Part shown: one piece after another, positions 13,573 to 26,834 of the stretch
Layout of the letters: each line of letters opens with the position of its first letter
Numbering within the stretch: the stretch's first letter is position 1
NCBI GenBank assembly: GCA_013365365.1
Contig: JABVXU010000239.1
Span: 18,411 to 82,410 of the forward strand
Direction: 5' to 3'
Source: Cruorifilaria tuberocauda
Taxonomy: Eukaryota > Nematoda > Chromadorea > Rhabditida > Onchocercidae
DNA: 64,000 bases
Notes under the pieces: model-generated
What the model saw: the letters and a program-made list of their open reading frames with translations, nothing else
What the model was told of the DNA's origin: nothing
Database searches by the model: none
Program-made: the position numbers and the translations under genes

Positions 13573-16500
13573 TCATGAAATAAAAAATAACTCTACAATT
13601 CTCAGTTTCTTAAACCTGAACCTTAGTGCTATCAAATTAATATAAAAGAAAAACGTTATGAAATGAACGAAACAGTAAATTGCTATTAGAAGCGAAAAAA
13701 TATGAGGGAATCGTGCTGGTGCGGCAAAAAATAAGTTCGCCAAACACAACATTAATGATGCCAAACAGCTTCCGTGAACAACCAATTGCTAAAAAAATAC
13801 ATTCCAACGATTTTGAAATATAAAAAAATAATGACAGCGAGTTAAAGAACAGTTCATGTCACAACTAATACCTGGAAATTAGACAAAGCCTTTTAAAATC
13901 GCAATCTTCTGCAACAAGGGAACATTATCTTTAACAAGCAGTAATTCCGTTTTTAAAATATGAAGTACCTTAAATGAAGAAAGTTTTGAGAACGATGAAT
14001 ATGAAATAATATAATAGAAGACAAACAGCACCAAATGAATTGCATTGCCATCTTTGATACACAATGGATAGAGGCTGGAAATATTGTGCAATTCACCAAT
14101 CAATAAAAGGAAAAAAACAAGTTCCATTATCGCAAAAAAATTAGATCTAATCGATTTTAGAACAACTCAAAAACTACTATCTTTTAATTTAAGCAGTGTA
14201 TGATAACGCGTACACTTATTAACTCACCAAAAACAAAAAATTTAATAAATTTGAGGCATAGGAAAGCAACAAGATATTGGTCTTTGGAAAATAAAATTTT
14301 AAGTCATCGTAGTGTCAGCTTGAGTTCTTCTTGACAGTTAAGTCTATTATAAAATAAGAAAGTTTTCAAAATGTAATAGTAGATGGCTTCTTACTGATAA
14401 TTTATCACAGATTACAAAAAAATACCAAATGTAGAAGGAAGAGGAAAGAGGAAAATATACTAACCTTATATTTGAGATGATCAGTAGCCAGGAAACAAAC
14501 ACAGGACTTTCATTCCATAATAATATAGCAGGCCTGCAACAAGAAGGTATTAAAATACATTTAAGAAAGATCTAAAATATCATTGGAATTGAAAAAATCC
14601 AAAAAAAAAAACATACACTGCCACAAGAAGGATTGATTTCTCATGAACTTGAAAGGAAAACAAAAAGAAAGATAAACTGGATGCCAATAAACCATATTTG
14701 AAGTTGAGCGCTGATGGATAGTAAAACAAGTATAATAACCATGGAATGTTCGTTATAAGAACCATTGTTGCGCTAAAAACAAATTTTCATGAGCAATCAA
14801 ATTCAATAAACGCAGAACTAGTAATAAAAAATTTGATCAAATTAAACTTAAGAGAAATGAAAATCTGAAAGTGGGTACCTCATGCGTAACAAAACCACTA
14901 TTTCAAAATTATCCTTTAATTTATACAATACATTTATAGAACACCAAAAATTCGCCACTTTATCCTGAATAAGTGATTGTTATATACTATCTTTAACAGT
15001 TTTAGTCTGAAACAAGAAAAAAGTGTTAAATGAAGGAAAGCTACTATTGTACCTCGAAAATGCCACGGTAAAATGGAAAAATCCGATACAAAATTTGGAT
15101 TAAATCAGATCTGGTGATGAAAAAGGGAAGCCAGACGAACCCAATTGTAACAATGACAATGATAAACAGCATGAATAATTGCTTTGTCCAAGAAAGATAC
15201 CTGAGGGATGGAAAATTAAACTTTTCTTTCTAGTTTAATAAATAAAAATAAAATCAGCAATCATATTTTTGCTAGTTTCGCACCAATAAAACTGAACAAA
15301 AAAACCTCTGACTCGTGCTTAATCGATTGTCATTCGGAAATGACTTCGACAATAGATAAATGGCAACTGGTAAGGCATGGTATAATTCCATTTGTTTGAA
15401 GTTTAACGCTAATACAAAAAATATTGAACCAAGTTTAAAAAAACTTGAAACAAAGCAAGCAAATGAAAAGAGGAATAAACCAAGCGATATGTGATTATAT
15501 CTGAAATCACAAATAACTAAATATTGGACGGAAAAAAATGGAAAAATGGGCGAGAAAATGAAAATTGAATATTTGTCGCTAAAGAATCTCTCTAAATAAA
15601 CTTGTAAGTAAAAAATTTAAAACCAACTGAAAATGACCATTATCCACAGCAAATAATCCTGGGTAAAGTACAGCCACTACACAATAATTAAGCTGCAACA
15701 TATAACGTCTTTAACTTTTTTTTGGAGTTTATTTAGGCACTATTCAAAACATCAATCACAAAAAAAAAGAAAAGCCCCATTAGGCTTTAATATAAGTGAA
15801 TGTATTAATAAAACGACGACTATCCACTTTTAAAGTGAACTTAAAATAAAGCGTACCATTCTATGAGATATAATATCGCGAAAGAAATCAATTGAAAGTA
15901 ATAAAGAAGAAACATAAACTATCCAATATGTTGTTAAAACGGTTATTCGCATAAACATTTTATGAGATTCTGTCTCGATTCCTCTTGATGTATGCAATTT
16001 GATCCATGAACGATTGAGTTTGTTCGCTCTGAAAAACTATCACTTGAACTGAAAATTAGAGGTAAAAAAACCAATACGGCAAGAGCAGAAATAATTTTCA
16101 TTTTAAATCGTATAAATATACCAGTTTCATTCTAAAAAGGACATGAAGTTCAACTGCAAATTATGTATCTGCTATATACAGATTATAGTTTATATAATGC
16201 ATTTCCTCATTTTTTCCATTAAACTCCAATTTTCCCATTGTTTTCGTGTGAAAAAGTTTCTTCAATCTCAATCAGCAAAATATAAAAGGAAGATAAGAGC
16301 TGTAGAATGAATGGACTCACAAAGTTCCGAGAAGCCAACTGTGATAAGCCGTAAGAGGCGGATAATCCAATCCCCAATAATTCAAATCATTATCACTGCT
16401 ATTTACATACCTATTAAAAGAAAAATTAGCTAATCTTAGGCATATTTTATTTCGAAATCTTCTATGGATAACAAAACTTTAACGGAAAATACTGTCTTCA

Positions 16501-17130
16501 ATGATCCAGAATTATTAAGAAAATATTTGCTACCGAAATAAACTTTGATATACATGCAAAGATTCTTAGGTAAGAAGATTCAGTTCATTTCAGTGAGCAG
16601 TAATAAAATATTTGATGACCTCTTAATACAGAGAAATTGATATGTTTACTGATGTTTTTACCATTGATTAACTGGCAAATGATATGTGATTTCCATCCAG
16701 TGCCTTTGAGCTTCATAATCACCATACATCGGTGGGGTAGCATAACCTAGAAGATGATTAATATCAGAGAAAACTGAAAATCTATTCACAATACGACATG
16801 ACAAAAACATAAAATTTTCCTTTTAAAATTTAAAGTATAAACGAAATGTGATGTGGTCGAATGAGAAGAGGCCTGAGAAAAAGACGATGATAAAGAATAG
16901 ACTAGTAAAATCATTTAATTAATGAGAATTTGCAGAAACAAACCGGAATAAGATCCTAATGATAACGCAATCTGGACAGTGATAGCGAAGCACATAACAG
17001 CAATGAATGTTGCTTCATTTGTTGTACTGACAAGAGTTCTCTCCTCCTTCCCATCACATCTCACTCCCACTTCCTTTCTCCGAGATTTCGTGGTGCTACT
17101 CTCATCAATTGAGGGAATCATCTTTCCCAT
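13573..17130 (-). CDS. ALG6: ALG6, dolichyl-P-Glc:Man9GlcNAc2-PP-dolichol alpha-1,3-glucosyltransferase
   Basis: ER multi-pass glucosyltransferase (GT57 family) that adds the first glucose to the lipid-linked Man9GlcNAc2 N-glycan precursor, using dolichyl-phosphate glucose. There are twelve exons on the minus strand: 16944-17130, 16662-16746, 16321-16410, 15857-16028, 15628-15692, 15306-15500, 15053-15200, 14879-14964, 14617-14772, 14465-14533, 13969-14074 and 13573-13788. All phases agree and give 524 residues (human ALG6 is 507). Family signatures seen are [13 protein letters not shown] (about 67-79, with the conserved acidic luminal loop), [10 protein letters not shown] (about 105-114), [12 protein letters not shown] (233-244) and [12 protein letters not shown] (about 381-392), set among many hydrophobic helices. 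The first 40 or so residues are a polar, basic extension absent from the human protein, and a later start is not excluded. An unrecognised gene lies 640 bases upstream on the same strand. Confidence 0.95.
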
Positions 17131-17768
17131 TTTCGTAAGGTAAACCTCTCACACCGCAACTTGTACCCAAACTCATTCTTTTCTGTTCACTTCTTCATCT
17201 CTCTTGAGCTGCTTCTCTTCCCGTCCATTTTACGTTGTCATTACATGAATCTTAGTTCCCGCTGTATCCTAACTTCCATACTATTTCTCCTCTGCTCATA
17301 TTCGATGATCATTAATTTCCAATGATATGCTGTTTTTCTTCAGTTTGATACATCAATGCACATGCCGTAACTTCTTACACCTAAGAAATTGATCTGACAA
17401 TTATCAGAGCACAGAGTTGAGAACCTAGCATCTTTTAGCAGAACCAATATTTGGGAATTCTCGGGATACAATCAATATTTGCATCGATCCAACAGATAGT
17501 GAATAAACGCTTTCTTCAACATTCGTTGTTTTTCTTATCTCGAAAAAATTTTCAAACAGATTATTGGTAGAGTTAATTGAATTTCTTTATTCCGGAGTAT
17601 TTTGGTTAGGATGTTCAGTGTGATTGTGCTCGAACAGTGAATTCAAAGTTTTTAACAAAAAATTTTGAAATCAATAAGAGAGGCACTATTTTTATCTTAA
17701 ATATACAAGTATTAATATTTCATAAGCGAAAATATCTGAAAAAATCCGACAAAATATATGGATATATA
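17131..17768. other. Spacer between two co-directional minus-strand genes
   Basis: It holds the presumed 5' leader and promoter of ALG6 and the 3' end of the upstream gene. The part nearest the ALG6 start (about 17040-17290) is rich in CTC/TCC on the plus strand. No gene was found. Confidence 0.6.
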
Positions 17769-19462
17769 TCACTTGATTAAGCAACATTGTTCCAACTTGA
17801 TCTGTTGCTGCAATTTATTAGTGCTGCTTTTCATTTGATGTAAATGAAGCATCAATTCTTCTTTAAAAGTTACACCAAAACAACCTCGGCACCTCAGAGA
17901 CAGTACTCGTTCTAGATCTTCATACACTGTGCCAGAAAGGGCAGTCAGCATTTCGCGCATTTCCAGCTTAAATAATGAAAGTAACCAGATGAATTTTTGA
18001 TTTGGAATAAGATTTTCTCTCGAAAATCACGATTCAATTTTCTACTCGTGTGATTATCCATTATTGTTATAAGAGTGTAGTCATTTTAAATAACTGTAAT
18101 TCTAGACTAAGTCAATCCGAAAAAGTAGACGAACTTTTGAGTTAACCCATACAAATGTGACTTTGCAACGTCTTTATGGAACGTTAGAAATCTCTTGTTT
18201 TAAGAGTTAAAGAATGTTTAAGAATTTTAAGATTTTTTATTACTATTTTAATTATGATTTCTCAGATTTGTTTTATTTCACTAATTCAAAGGAAATCTGT
18301 GGTCAGCTGCCACTTTTTATTCCATCTTGATTTGTGATTATTGGTTTCTATAATTCTCTGCTGCTAAACTTATATTATTTAAGTTAGAAGAAACCTTGCA
18401 CTTGTTGAATCTTAACAACCAATCTACTTTAGTTTCACTAATCCTTGCTGTATCAATGTTTATCCGTATGAGTTTCTCTGACGCGGCCATTTCAATGTCT
18501 AAGTTTATTAAAAACGGCAATACCTTGTCCTGAAATGCAATGATTGCAATCCATTACTCTCTATATACTCATTTCTCTTTAATATCGTAATATCTATCCC
18601 TCTTCAAATGTGAAGAATTTTCGTTACAATATCACCTAATGAATTTTCAAAAAATCAAAATAAATCTTTGAAAAAAAGAAACGATTAAAAACTATCATTC
18701 GGAGCAGAGATGACCTTTAATTCGCGAAGCAAACTGCGTGTACTTGCTGATTCATTAGAAACATCCCCAGCAAAGTCTAACAACAAGTCAATGATGAACC
18801 TTAGCTGCAAATGCCCCATTATACATAACAGTAAATATTGTAAAAGTAAGTTTTCAATTCTGTCATTCGAGTACTGGCTGTGGTTCTGAAGTTAAAACTC
18901 AATGAGACATTTTTTAATAGAGAAGGAAGGAAATTTAAATAATGAAGGTAAGAGACAACAAAACAAATGATGATAAACGGATATTACCACCAATACGATT
19001 CAAAAATCGAAATGATGTCCGAACGAGATTTTTTTATTACTTCTCCTCTTTGTTTTCGCTTTTTTAAATCTTTTTCCTTTGTTAATTTCCTTAATTGTTT
19101 GCTGTCTTTCAAAAAACTGTAGAAAACATGTTTTAATAAAATATGCGATACAAGCTTATAATTACAAGCGTTAATAATCTTTTCTTATGTATAACGTTAC
19201 TTTTATAGCGAGAAGCATGCAAAGATATGTAATTTTACTTAAACTAGATTTAATTCTAAAACGAATTTTTTTCTATCCAAAAAACACTAACTTGATCACA
19301 AAGATGTATGCATATGGATGCCAAATGCGCCTTGTCGACAATAGCACTATCACAAATCTGCGAAATTTTACCCGTTGATCCAGGCTCCAGCAAACATCTG
19401 CTGCCTGACTGAGTCACTGCTGAATGACAGGTTTGCGTGTTCTCGACAGTACTTCGTATCAT
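17769..19462 (-). CDS. Unrecognised 197-residue protein, probably alpha-helical
   Basis: Four exons on the minus strand (19292-19462, 18715-18804, 18395-18529, 17769-17966), all joining in phase 0 at good GT-AG sites, give 197 residues. A possible trans-splice acceptor (TTTTGTAG) lies a few bases before the ATG. The N-terminal 45 or so residues are polar and Ser/Thr/Cys-rich. The middle is amphipathic (LRFIIDLLLDFAGDVSN, then DKVLPFLINLDIEMA), and the C-terminal exon has regularly spaced leucines and a CRGCFGV motif followed by a His/Gln-rich helix. There is no signal peptide or clear membrane span. I do not recognise the family. The shape suggests a small helical subunit of a larger complex, which is inference. 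It is co-directional with ALG6 downstream and might be co-transcribed with it. Confidence 0.7.
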
Positions 19463-22400
19463 CCACTTTTCTACAAAATGCTAATCGTAGACTGATATTA
19501 TACTAAAAGGTAAAAAATATTATCGAATAGTTATTTAAATCGACAAAAAATTATTTTTTGAATCTGATTATTTCATTTGGCTCGTAATAATTGCATTGTT
19601 TAGTAAAGATTTATTAAAAATTTTGTATAATGAAACTGAAAATTTTACGCGAAGATAATCAATGAAAGTCGTATGGAATTGACATTATACGAGTAGTTTT
19701 CATCTTAACTTTTAAAAATAAATTAAAAGAATAGTTAGGAATAGTCAGAAAAGTTAAGAAACAATATTCTGAATAATGCAAAAATGAAGAAATGAAACGA
19801 CTACAGATAACCCATTTTGGAGAGTGTATAGAAGGTCATTGATGGGTTGACAAAGTCGTGCGAAAAGAGAGATATCGCTACTGCAATTTATTTCAATGAA
19901 ATTGCGATGAAGGGAATTCATTATTTCAACTACCAAGAAATGATATTTTGGGTGATTTCGAGCAGCAATTTAAAAAAAAAATTAATTGCAAGTCCCAATC
20001 TCGAGAGAAAAATTAATTAGGAAATTCATCTAATAAAATTAATTTTGTTTTTCTTCAAGAAAAAATTAAACTCAAAATTGAGTAAGTTCGAATTATGAAT
20101 TGCAAAGGAGTAGGGTAATAGTGATGAAACGATGTGCACACAATTTATTCCATAAATGTAATTATCTTATAGACATCGTTTAGGGATACCCTACATTGTT
20201 AATAATAACATTGTCCTAGATTGACTACCGAATACAACTTCAATCATCATACGTATGCAATGTATGGTTACAATATATGGAACAGTTAGTTAAATAATCT
20301 CATGGAAATATATTGTCTGATCTGCGCTTCACCGATTGATATAGTTCAGTTCAAAATAAATTAGGGTGGCATATCATCGCAATCATAGATAGTGTATCTA
20401 TTCCAGCTATGACGTGAGTTAAGAGGGCAATTCATCGAATGCTATGATGAACATCAATTTCAGAATTATAAAACATCGATTTCATGGAGATTATCGCTAG
20501 AAAAACTATACTATTCCAATATTTGTAGTTAATCATCTCTTGAAAAATCAAATCAGCTACAATTATTTCGTGTCATGAACTCAATTGCTGGTAGATAGGG
20601 AAATGGTCACAAATAAAAATTAAAATTAGCCCAACATATCTTCACCTATTTGTTCACAATCATTATCTTCAATTATACAAAACTAATTCCATCATTTATG
20701 GAGAGCTTAATTGGACTGTATAAACTGGATCACATACAAAGTTTCTTTATCAATTCATTATTATCTTCTGCTGCACTTCCTAATTCTAAGTGAATATGAA
20801 AAAAGACTTCTTAATATTACCTGTAGACATAGTTGGACGTCATTGCAACTAAAATGTTTCTTTTTTGAACCTCAATGTTAATATCATATTAAACTTATGT
20901 ATATCAAACCCTGATTTTGTTTTCATTTTTCAGTTTCACGATAGAAATTGTATGATCCATCCAATTTTGAGAAACTTTCCGTAGTTGAGCCAATTCGGAT
21001 ATTTTATTAGTTCTTTAATGTTTATACGAGTATAGAAAGATCAAAGCCTATTGACATGAAACAACCAAAGGAAAAAGAAAGGAAGTACATTGTATCATTT
21101 TAAAAATAATGCGCCGAAAATTTTACTTTGTAATCTGAAATGAAGAAACATTTCCGCTTTAGAAGTATTCTCATTAGTTTAAATAAACAAAAAATATAAA
21201 AATAATAAATAGAGCTGAGTAAAATACTAGTTGATTACTTGTTTAAGCTAGAATGATATCGGACTACAAAAGATCTACTGTAATCGATTAATAGAAAAGA
21301 TAAATAACAGAAGAGAATTATAACACATTCATTACGATATACATTATATCACACAATTATATCATATATCACATCAAGAATTATATCACATTTAGTAATA
21401 TTATGATCTTCTTAAAATTTTTTTCATCTGATTTTTAATTATGAGAAAACTAAAAATCAGATATATCAAAAAAGATAACATCAGAAAATTTATCCTATAT
21501 AAAGAGAGAACTAGTTAGAAAGCATTTATATCTGAGTGAAAGGTTTCGAAATTGAATTAAGGTTAAAATAATTTGAAACAAGTATTTCATGCATTTTAAA
21601 AGAAAAATTTCTTTCTTGGCTCCAAATGTAAAGTAAACAAAATTAAAGAATAAGAACACTCTGAACTCAATTAAGTCATTGAAATTTCTTAACATGAACG
21701 AATGCTCTCTGATACTACAGACCTTTAATTTATGGATATCAAAAAAACTTTTCTTCTTAAAAAGCAAAATCTTGCTGTGGAATAAAACATAGTTAATTTA
21801 AAATCAATTATTCTGTAGACGAAAATTCATAGGGAAAAATTTCCTTTATAGAAGGAAATTTTCTTTTATAGAAGAAAATTTGTTTCGCTGAAGATATTGT
21901 CTCTTGAAAATTTCAAATCCTTCTCTGCATTCATTCTGTATATTACAATAATTAAAATATTTTTAAGGTATAACAATCGCCTGAATTTCCAACAATTGAA
22001 GAGAGAAAGAAATGAAACAGAAGAAAATATACAAAAGAAAAGCATGAAACAAGAAAAATTTGTGCGATTTGCTATATCATTTATTTTACTCTTTATTTGG
22101 TTCCACTTAACTCTCAAAATTTTCGTTTTCCGAAACTCTTTATCCTCTAGAGACATTGAAAATTTCTACATCCCAATGAAAGAATTGCAAAATAAAGAGG
22201 TTAATAAGTAACTTTCCGTGAAAAAACTGATGGACAAATTTTAATCTGAAGTAAACATATTGGAATGAACAGATCAATGATTACCGTATTATTTCTAAGA
22301 GATAAAAAACTGATAAATACTTTGGGATGATCGTTTGCTCTGCTATTTCAAATGCAGTTTATTAACAATATGTAAGCAATATTTTAAAAATCAGTTCGAA

Positions 22401-23694
22401 AATTGATAGTAATTTAATCTATCAAACAACTTAGAGGAAGAATTAATGGCAATGACTGAATCAAAGGTTGAAAATTAAAGCTCATTTCAACGGCACAGTC
22501 TATGATTAAATGAATAATAGCACCAATCAAGAAATGCAACATGATTTCTCATGTAATTCATTCGTCTCTTCATGAAATTCTTATGCAATATAATGATGAC
22601 ATTGAAGGTAAACCTAGTTTTTTCCTTTTTTTGGTTAAATTCTATTAATTTCTTGATGGAAAGATAATTCTGTAAAAGGTTATTCACTTTGTATATCACA
22701 AAGTAAGAATCCAATGTTTGTAACTCCGAAAGGAAATTTTCATAAGAACAAGGAAGCCATCTTATACGCGCTATAACAATTGTCATTCTTTGCAGGATTC
22801 TATATTTTCATAGTAGCCATGTTAGTTTATCTGTGTGAACTCTAAAGATTGCGAGGCTTTCTTATCTGAAGGGATGGTTTTTTTTGCCTTATGGAGATAT
22901 CCAGGATAACCGTGGATATTGTCTTGCTTCTTATATATCTTATCTATTTTAATCTTTATGTTTTGGTTTAATCTTACTTTCATTAAGATGAAATCTGACT
23001 TAATCTCTCTCATTCTGAAGAAATACATGCAGCAACGTAATATTGTCATAGGCAAATGTGTTGTTTCGTTATCATTATTATGAAAGCAGTTGTCGTAGGC
23101 CAGCGATAACTTAGAATAATTGGTATCAAAACCTGTAAATGGGAAAATTTGGAGAGTTGACGATTGAATTCATATTTCTTTGAAAAATAAATAAGAGAAA
23201 TAATGTAGCTCAAAACTATAAAGGAAACTTTGTGATTATCGAATGAATTGAAATAAGTAGCTAAACTCTGTAGAAGGTCATTTCTGCCTAGCATTATCTA
23301 ATATGTGTTTGAATCATTATCGATGAAAAGGATAATTCTTTGAATATCCGGAAACTTGTTTAGAAATATATATGGCGTTATAGCTTCAATTAAATTAAAG
23401 TACATGGTAAAGCTACCATTAGCTGTTGCATGGTTTTTTTCTGTACAGCTCAGTGAATGTGAAATTATAACATTTCGTTAATTTTGTTGATATGAAATGT
23501 AAATGAAGTCATAACTTTTCTTCAAGATGTAAGCCACGGTTTTCTACATTAGTTGCTTCTTTTTATATTTGCAAGCTCATTTATTTAGCAAACATTGTCT
23601 GTATATATTACTTTTCTTAGTAACGTAATGTATAGTTGGATCGAGTTTTGCTTATAAAATTTTGGCCATCTTTTAGGGTCATCCCAAAATAGTA
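19463..23694. other. Intergenic region, no supported gene
   Basis: AT-rich sequence between the minus-strand unknown gene and RAD23. Several short frames exist (19754-19936, 21495-21767, 22487-22786, 22822-23055 and 23046-23294 on minus; 21897-22211 on plus). None could be joined into a phase-consistent model or matched to a family. The cluster at 22.5-23.3 kb on minus has a few acceptor-like and GTAAG-like sites and could be a degenerate gene. A tandem hairpin lies at 21836-21881. Confidence 0.5.
21836..21881. repeat. Two overlapping hairpins with TATAG loops
   Basis: AAATTTCCTT (21837-21846) pairs perfectly with AAGGAAATTT (21852-21861). AAATTTTCTT (21856-21865) pairs perfectly with AAGAAAATTT (21872-21881). 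Both loops contain TATAG. The 3' arm of the first overlaps the 5' arm of the second, so only one can form at a time. Confidence 0.7.
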
Positions 23695-26600
23695 ATGTTG
23701 GTCACTTTTAAGACCATTGCGCAAGTGAGCTTTGAAATCGAATTGGATCCTCACTTAACGGTAGATTTTTCTTTAGTTGCATAATTTTTGCCATTTACAT
23801 ATGTTTTAGAAGAAAGGATTTAGGACGGAATATTGTGAAAGTTATTTCAGGTGTACTTCTGGTTTGCCATATTATCACCGAATTACAATGCAAAAATTTT
23901 TTCGGTTTTTGTAGAGAAAGAATTGGCTTTGCCTTATTTTAGTTTTTCATATTCTATTAAATTATTTGCGCAATTTGCTCTGTTGACAATCATCAAAGAA
24001 CTGATTGAAGGTATTGATGTTTATCTATTCTAATTGGAAAGCACTATCTTAGATTGGCGAGGTGAAAGCGAAAATAGCGGAAGAGAAAGGTGAAACAGAA
24101 TATCCTACTGAATGTCAAAAACTCATCTACAATGGGAAAGTAAGTATAAAAAGAGCGGTTTTTCAAAGTCCATTTTCGTCGCCCTAAATTTAGTGAGATT
24201 TAATGCAGTGACTAATTTATTGCAAATTTTACAATGAGCTTGAGTTATTTCAGGTTCTTGACGATACTCAAACAGTTGAGGAAGTGATGATTGATCCTTC
24301 AAAATTTGTTGTCATTATGATTACAAGAGTAAGTATCGTTTATATTTTGAGAATTTTTATTTTCTATAAGCTAAATAATTCAAAAATGAAGTACGAATCG
24401 TGGTTTGGCATCATCCTTATGGATATAGACATAACCCTCTTTGAAAATTTAGTTGCATTTTTGATAAGAAAATAAGTTAATTAATCAAATATATCAAAAT
24501 CTCAGCTTTTAATCGCATTGTTTAATCACATTCTGTATGATATTACATCGATTGGCAGTAATTTTTCATAATCATAGAAATAAAATCGTTAATCCAATAG
24601 ATTTTGTTTTAAAGTTACTTAAGAAATCGCAGAAATCGCATGTATTTCGGTTACCTTATTATCCTTATTATGCATTTTAACATTTTCAGAAGAAACCTGG
24701 CGGAACTGCTCCTGTCGAGTTGACTCCTCAGCCTTCAAATTTGCAAGTACCTATAGGTGCACAATCCACAACAGTAACTCCAGCTTCTCTGACGGATAGC
24801 AATCCAGTAACGCCGCAGAACCCAGGTTAATATTTTGCAGCTTTTATTTTCAACAAACAAATTCCATAAGTCGTATTATAAAACTAAACAGCTGATTCAC
24901 ACACTCAATACAGTATGGTTTATCACTATTTTCAATATTAAATTTGTGTTCTAGTTTTGCAGTAAGGTTTACAGAATTCGTTGCAAGTAGTATCTTATAG
25001 AAAATGTTAGCGATAAAGATATTCACGTACCATCACAGCTAATATTGAATTTGAACCATGTTCCGTATTAGTTCCGTATTTTTAATTTGAAATATTGCAA
25101 TCTTTGTATCAGGCTGTTAAATTGTTTCTTGAAAGAAATGTTTTTCAGATGGTCTAACCCCCGAACAAGAAGAAACAGCTCAGGCAATTGTGGCAATGGG
25201 CTATCCTCGTGATAAAGTTAGTTACTTTCAAAAATATGAAATTTCTCCGGATAATTTGTGCTTCATTTTTTAATTATTTAGGTGATTCGAGCTTTGCGGG
25301 CGTCATTTTTCAATGGTGATCGTGCTGTTGAATATTTATGTTCAGGAATACCAGAGGACGAAGATGTATTAGGTCGGTTGGTTTATTTTACTTATTAACT
25401 CATATAATATCATTTAAAGATGTTTGTTTTTTTATCTCTGTCATTGGAAGTTGACCTAATTTATATGAATAAAGGATGTATAAAAACGTTGTAGGAGAAT
25501 GAAGACAGAGAGAGAGTGGAAAACATGATGTCCATTCTTTTATTCATTTTTCATCACCGTTTATATATTTTTATAAGCATCTCTACAGGGCAACAAGAAT
25601 TGGCAGAACATGAGGAGGGAGAACGAGGACAAGGTCTAGGTCTTGATTTCTTGCGTCAGTTGCCGCAATTTGAGCAGCTTCGAGAACTGGTTCAGTCGAA
25701 CCCTGCTATTCTTCCCCAAATTATTCAACAAATAGCTCAGTCGAATCCAGCACTTATGGAGGCCATTCAAAATAATCAAGTGCTTATTTAAAATTTTATA
25801 TTTCACTTGATGGCAAATATGTCTTATATCAGGAATGGAAGAATTGTATTCACACTTGATATATGATTCCGTTATTTTGTAGTATCGTAAATTATTACTT
25901 ACGGAATTCTTGTTGCCGTCGTCTCTGAAATTTGCCACAATGTATGATTTTGTGAAATATTAACATTCAATTAATTTATAAGTTTGCAATGGTGAATGTT
26001 TTCGAGAGCTTCTGTGATCTTCATTTGGTGCGCCGTCTACCATTTGTTACCTCCGCATCTTAGTAATATATGCTAAGCAAATATGTCCATATAGCTTATT
26101 GTAAAGTTATTACCTAGAAAATTTTCTTGTAATCAAAAGTTGATTATTCTAGGAAGAGTTTGTGAATCTTTTAAATAATGGTTCTGCTGGAAGTGGTGGT
26201 GGCGGTGGCGGTGGTGGTGTGGCACCTCCCACCGGAGAACAGCGCCAAGTTGCTATTCATGTTACTGAAGCTGAACGGGACGCGATTAATCGGGTAATTT
26301 TTTTCTTCTTTATTTTACTCTTAGCTTGCAATTTGCTTGCATTTTTTCAAATTCCAAAATCCCAAATCATTTTTAAAAAGTAAGCTCATTCGCCAAAATC
26401 GACTCCTGTTAACTGTTGTAATTGCTTGATGTTTTTCTTTTCAGCTGAAATCTATGGGTTTTCCGGAGCAGTTGGTTATCGAGGCATATTTTGCATGTGA
26501 TAAAAATGAAGATCTTGCTGCTAATTACATACTAGCTCGCATGGATGAGGCAGCAGTAATATTTTTTGGAAATTTAAGTAATATGAATTAATTTAATCGA

Positions 26601-26834
26601 ATTTTCAACAATGAAATCCGAAGATCAAGAATTCTTTCTGAATTGACAATGCTTTTATGGCTGTTTAAGTTTTAAGTTCTGTAGATTATTGCGAGATCTG
26701 AAATAATTACATCCTGCAAGTTGCATAAGCTTTCGGCTATTGTGTTTGACAAGTTGAATTTCATGATTTATTAACGGTTGCAGGCGGAACTTGATGCACT
26801 GGAACATCAAGGGGAAGAAAGTCGCGAACCTTGA
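23695..26834 (+). CDS. rad23: RAD23, UV-excision-repair and proteasome-shuttle protein
   Basis: RAD23 brings polyubiquitinated proteins to the proteasome and stabilises the XPC/Rad4 damage sensor. Ten exons (23695-23760, 24053-24139, 24254-24328, 24690-24825, 25149-25216, 25282-25372, 25589-25779, 26153-26293, 26445-26555, 26784-26834) give 338 residues with consistent phases. Domains in order are an N-terminal ubiquitin-like domain (1-76, starting [13 protein letters not shown]), a Pro/Thr-rich linker, UBA1 (about 127-166, [18 protein letters not shown]), the XPC-binding domain (about 191-245, [19 protein letters not shown]), a polyglycine linker of eight Gly (253-260) and UBA2 (about 277-321, [18 protein letters not shown]). 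A TTTTAG acceptor 20 bases before the ATG suits trans-splicing. The donor after exon 7 (GTGCTT) is weak, and read-through there would stop within three codons, before UBA2. The short tail after UBA2 is less certain. Confidence 0.95.

Noticed and set aside
21866..22211. Overlapping frames of about 100 codons on both strands
   Set aside because: Both strands are open, composition is random-like, no splice sites or family motifs support either, and the region holds hairpin repeats.
22487..23294. Minus-strand multi-exon gene
   Set aside because: A few acceptor-like sites exist, but no combination gives a phase-consistent protein and no motif was recognised; a decayed gene remains possible.
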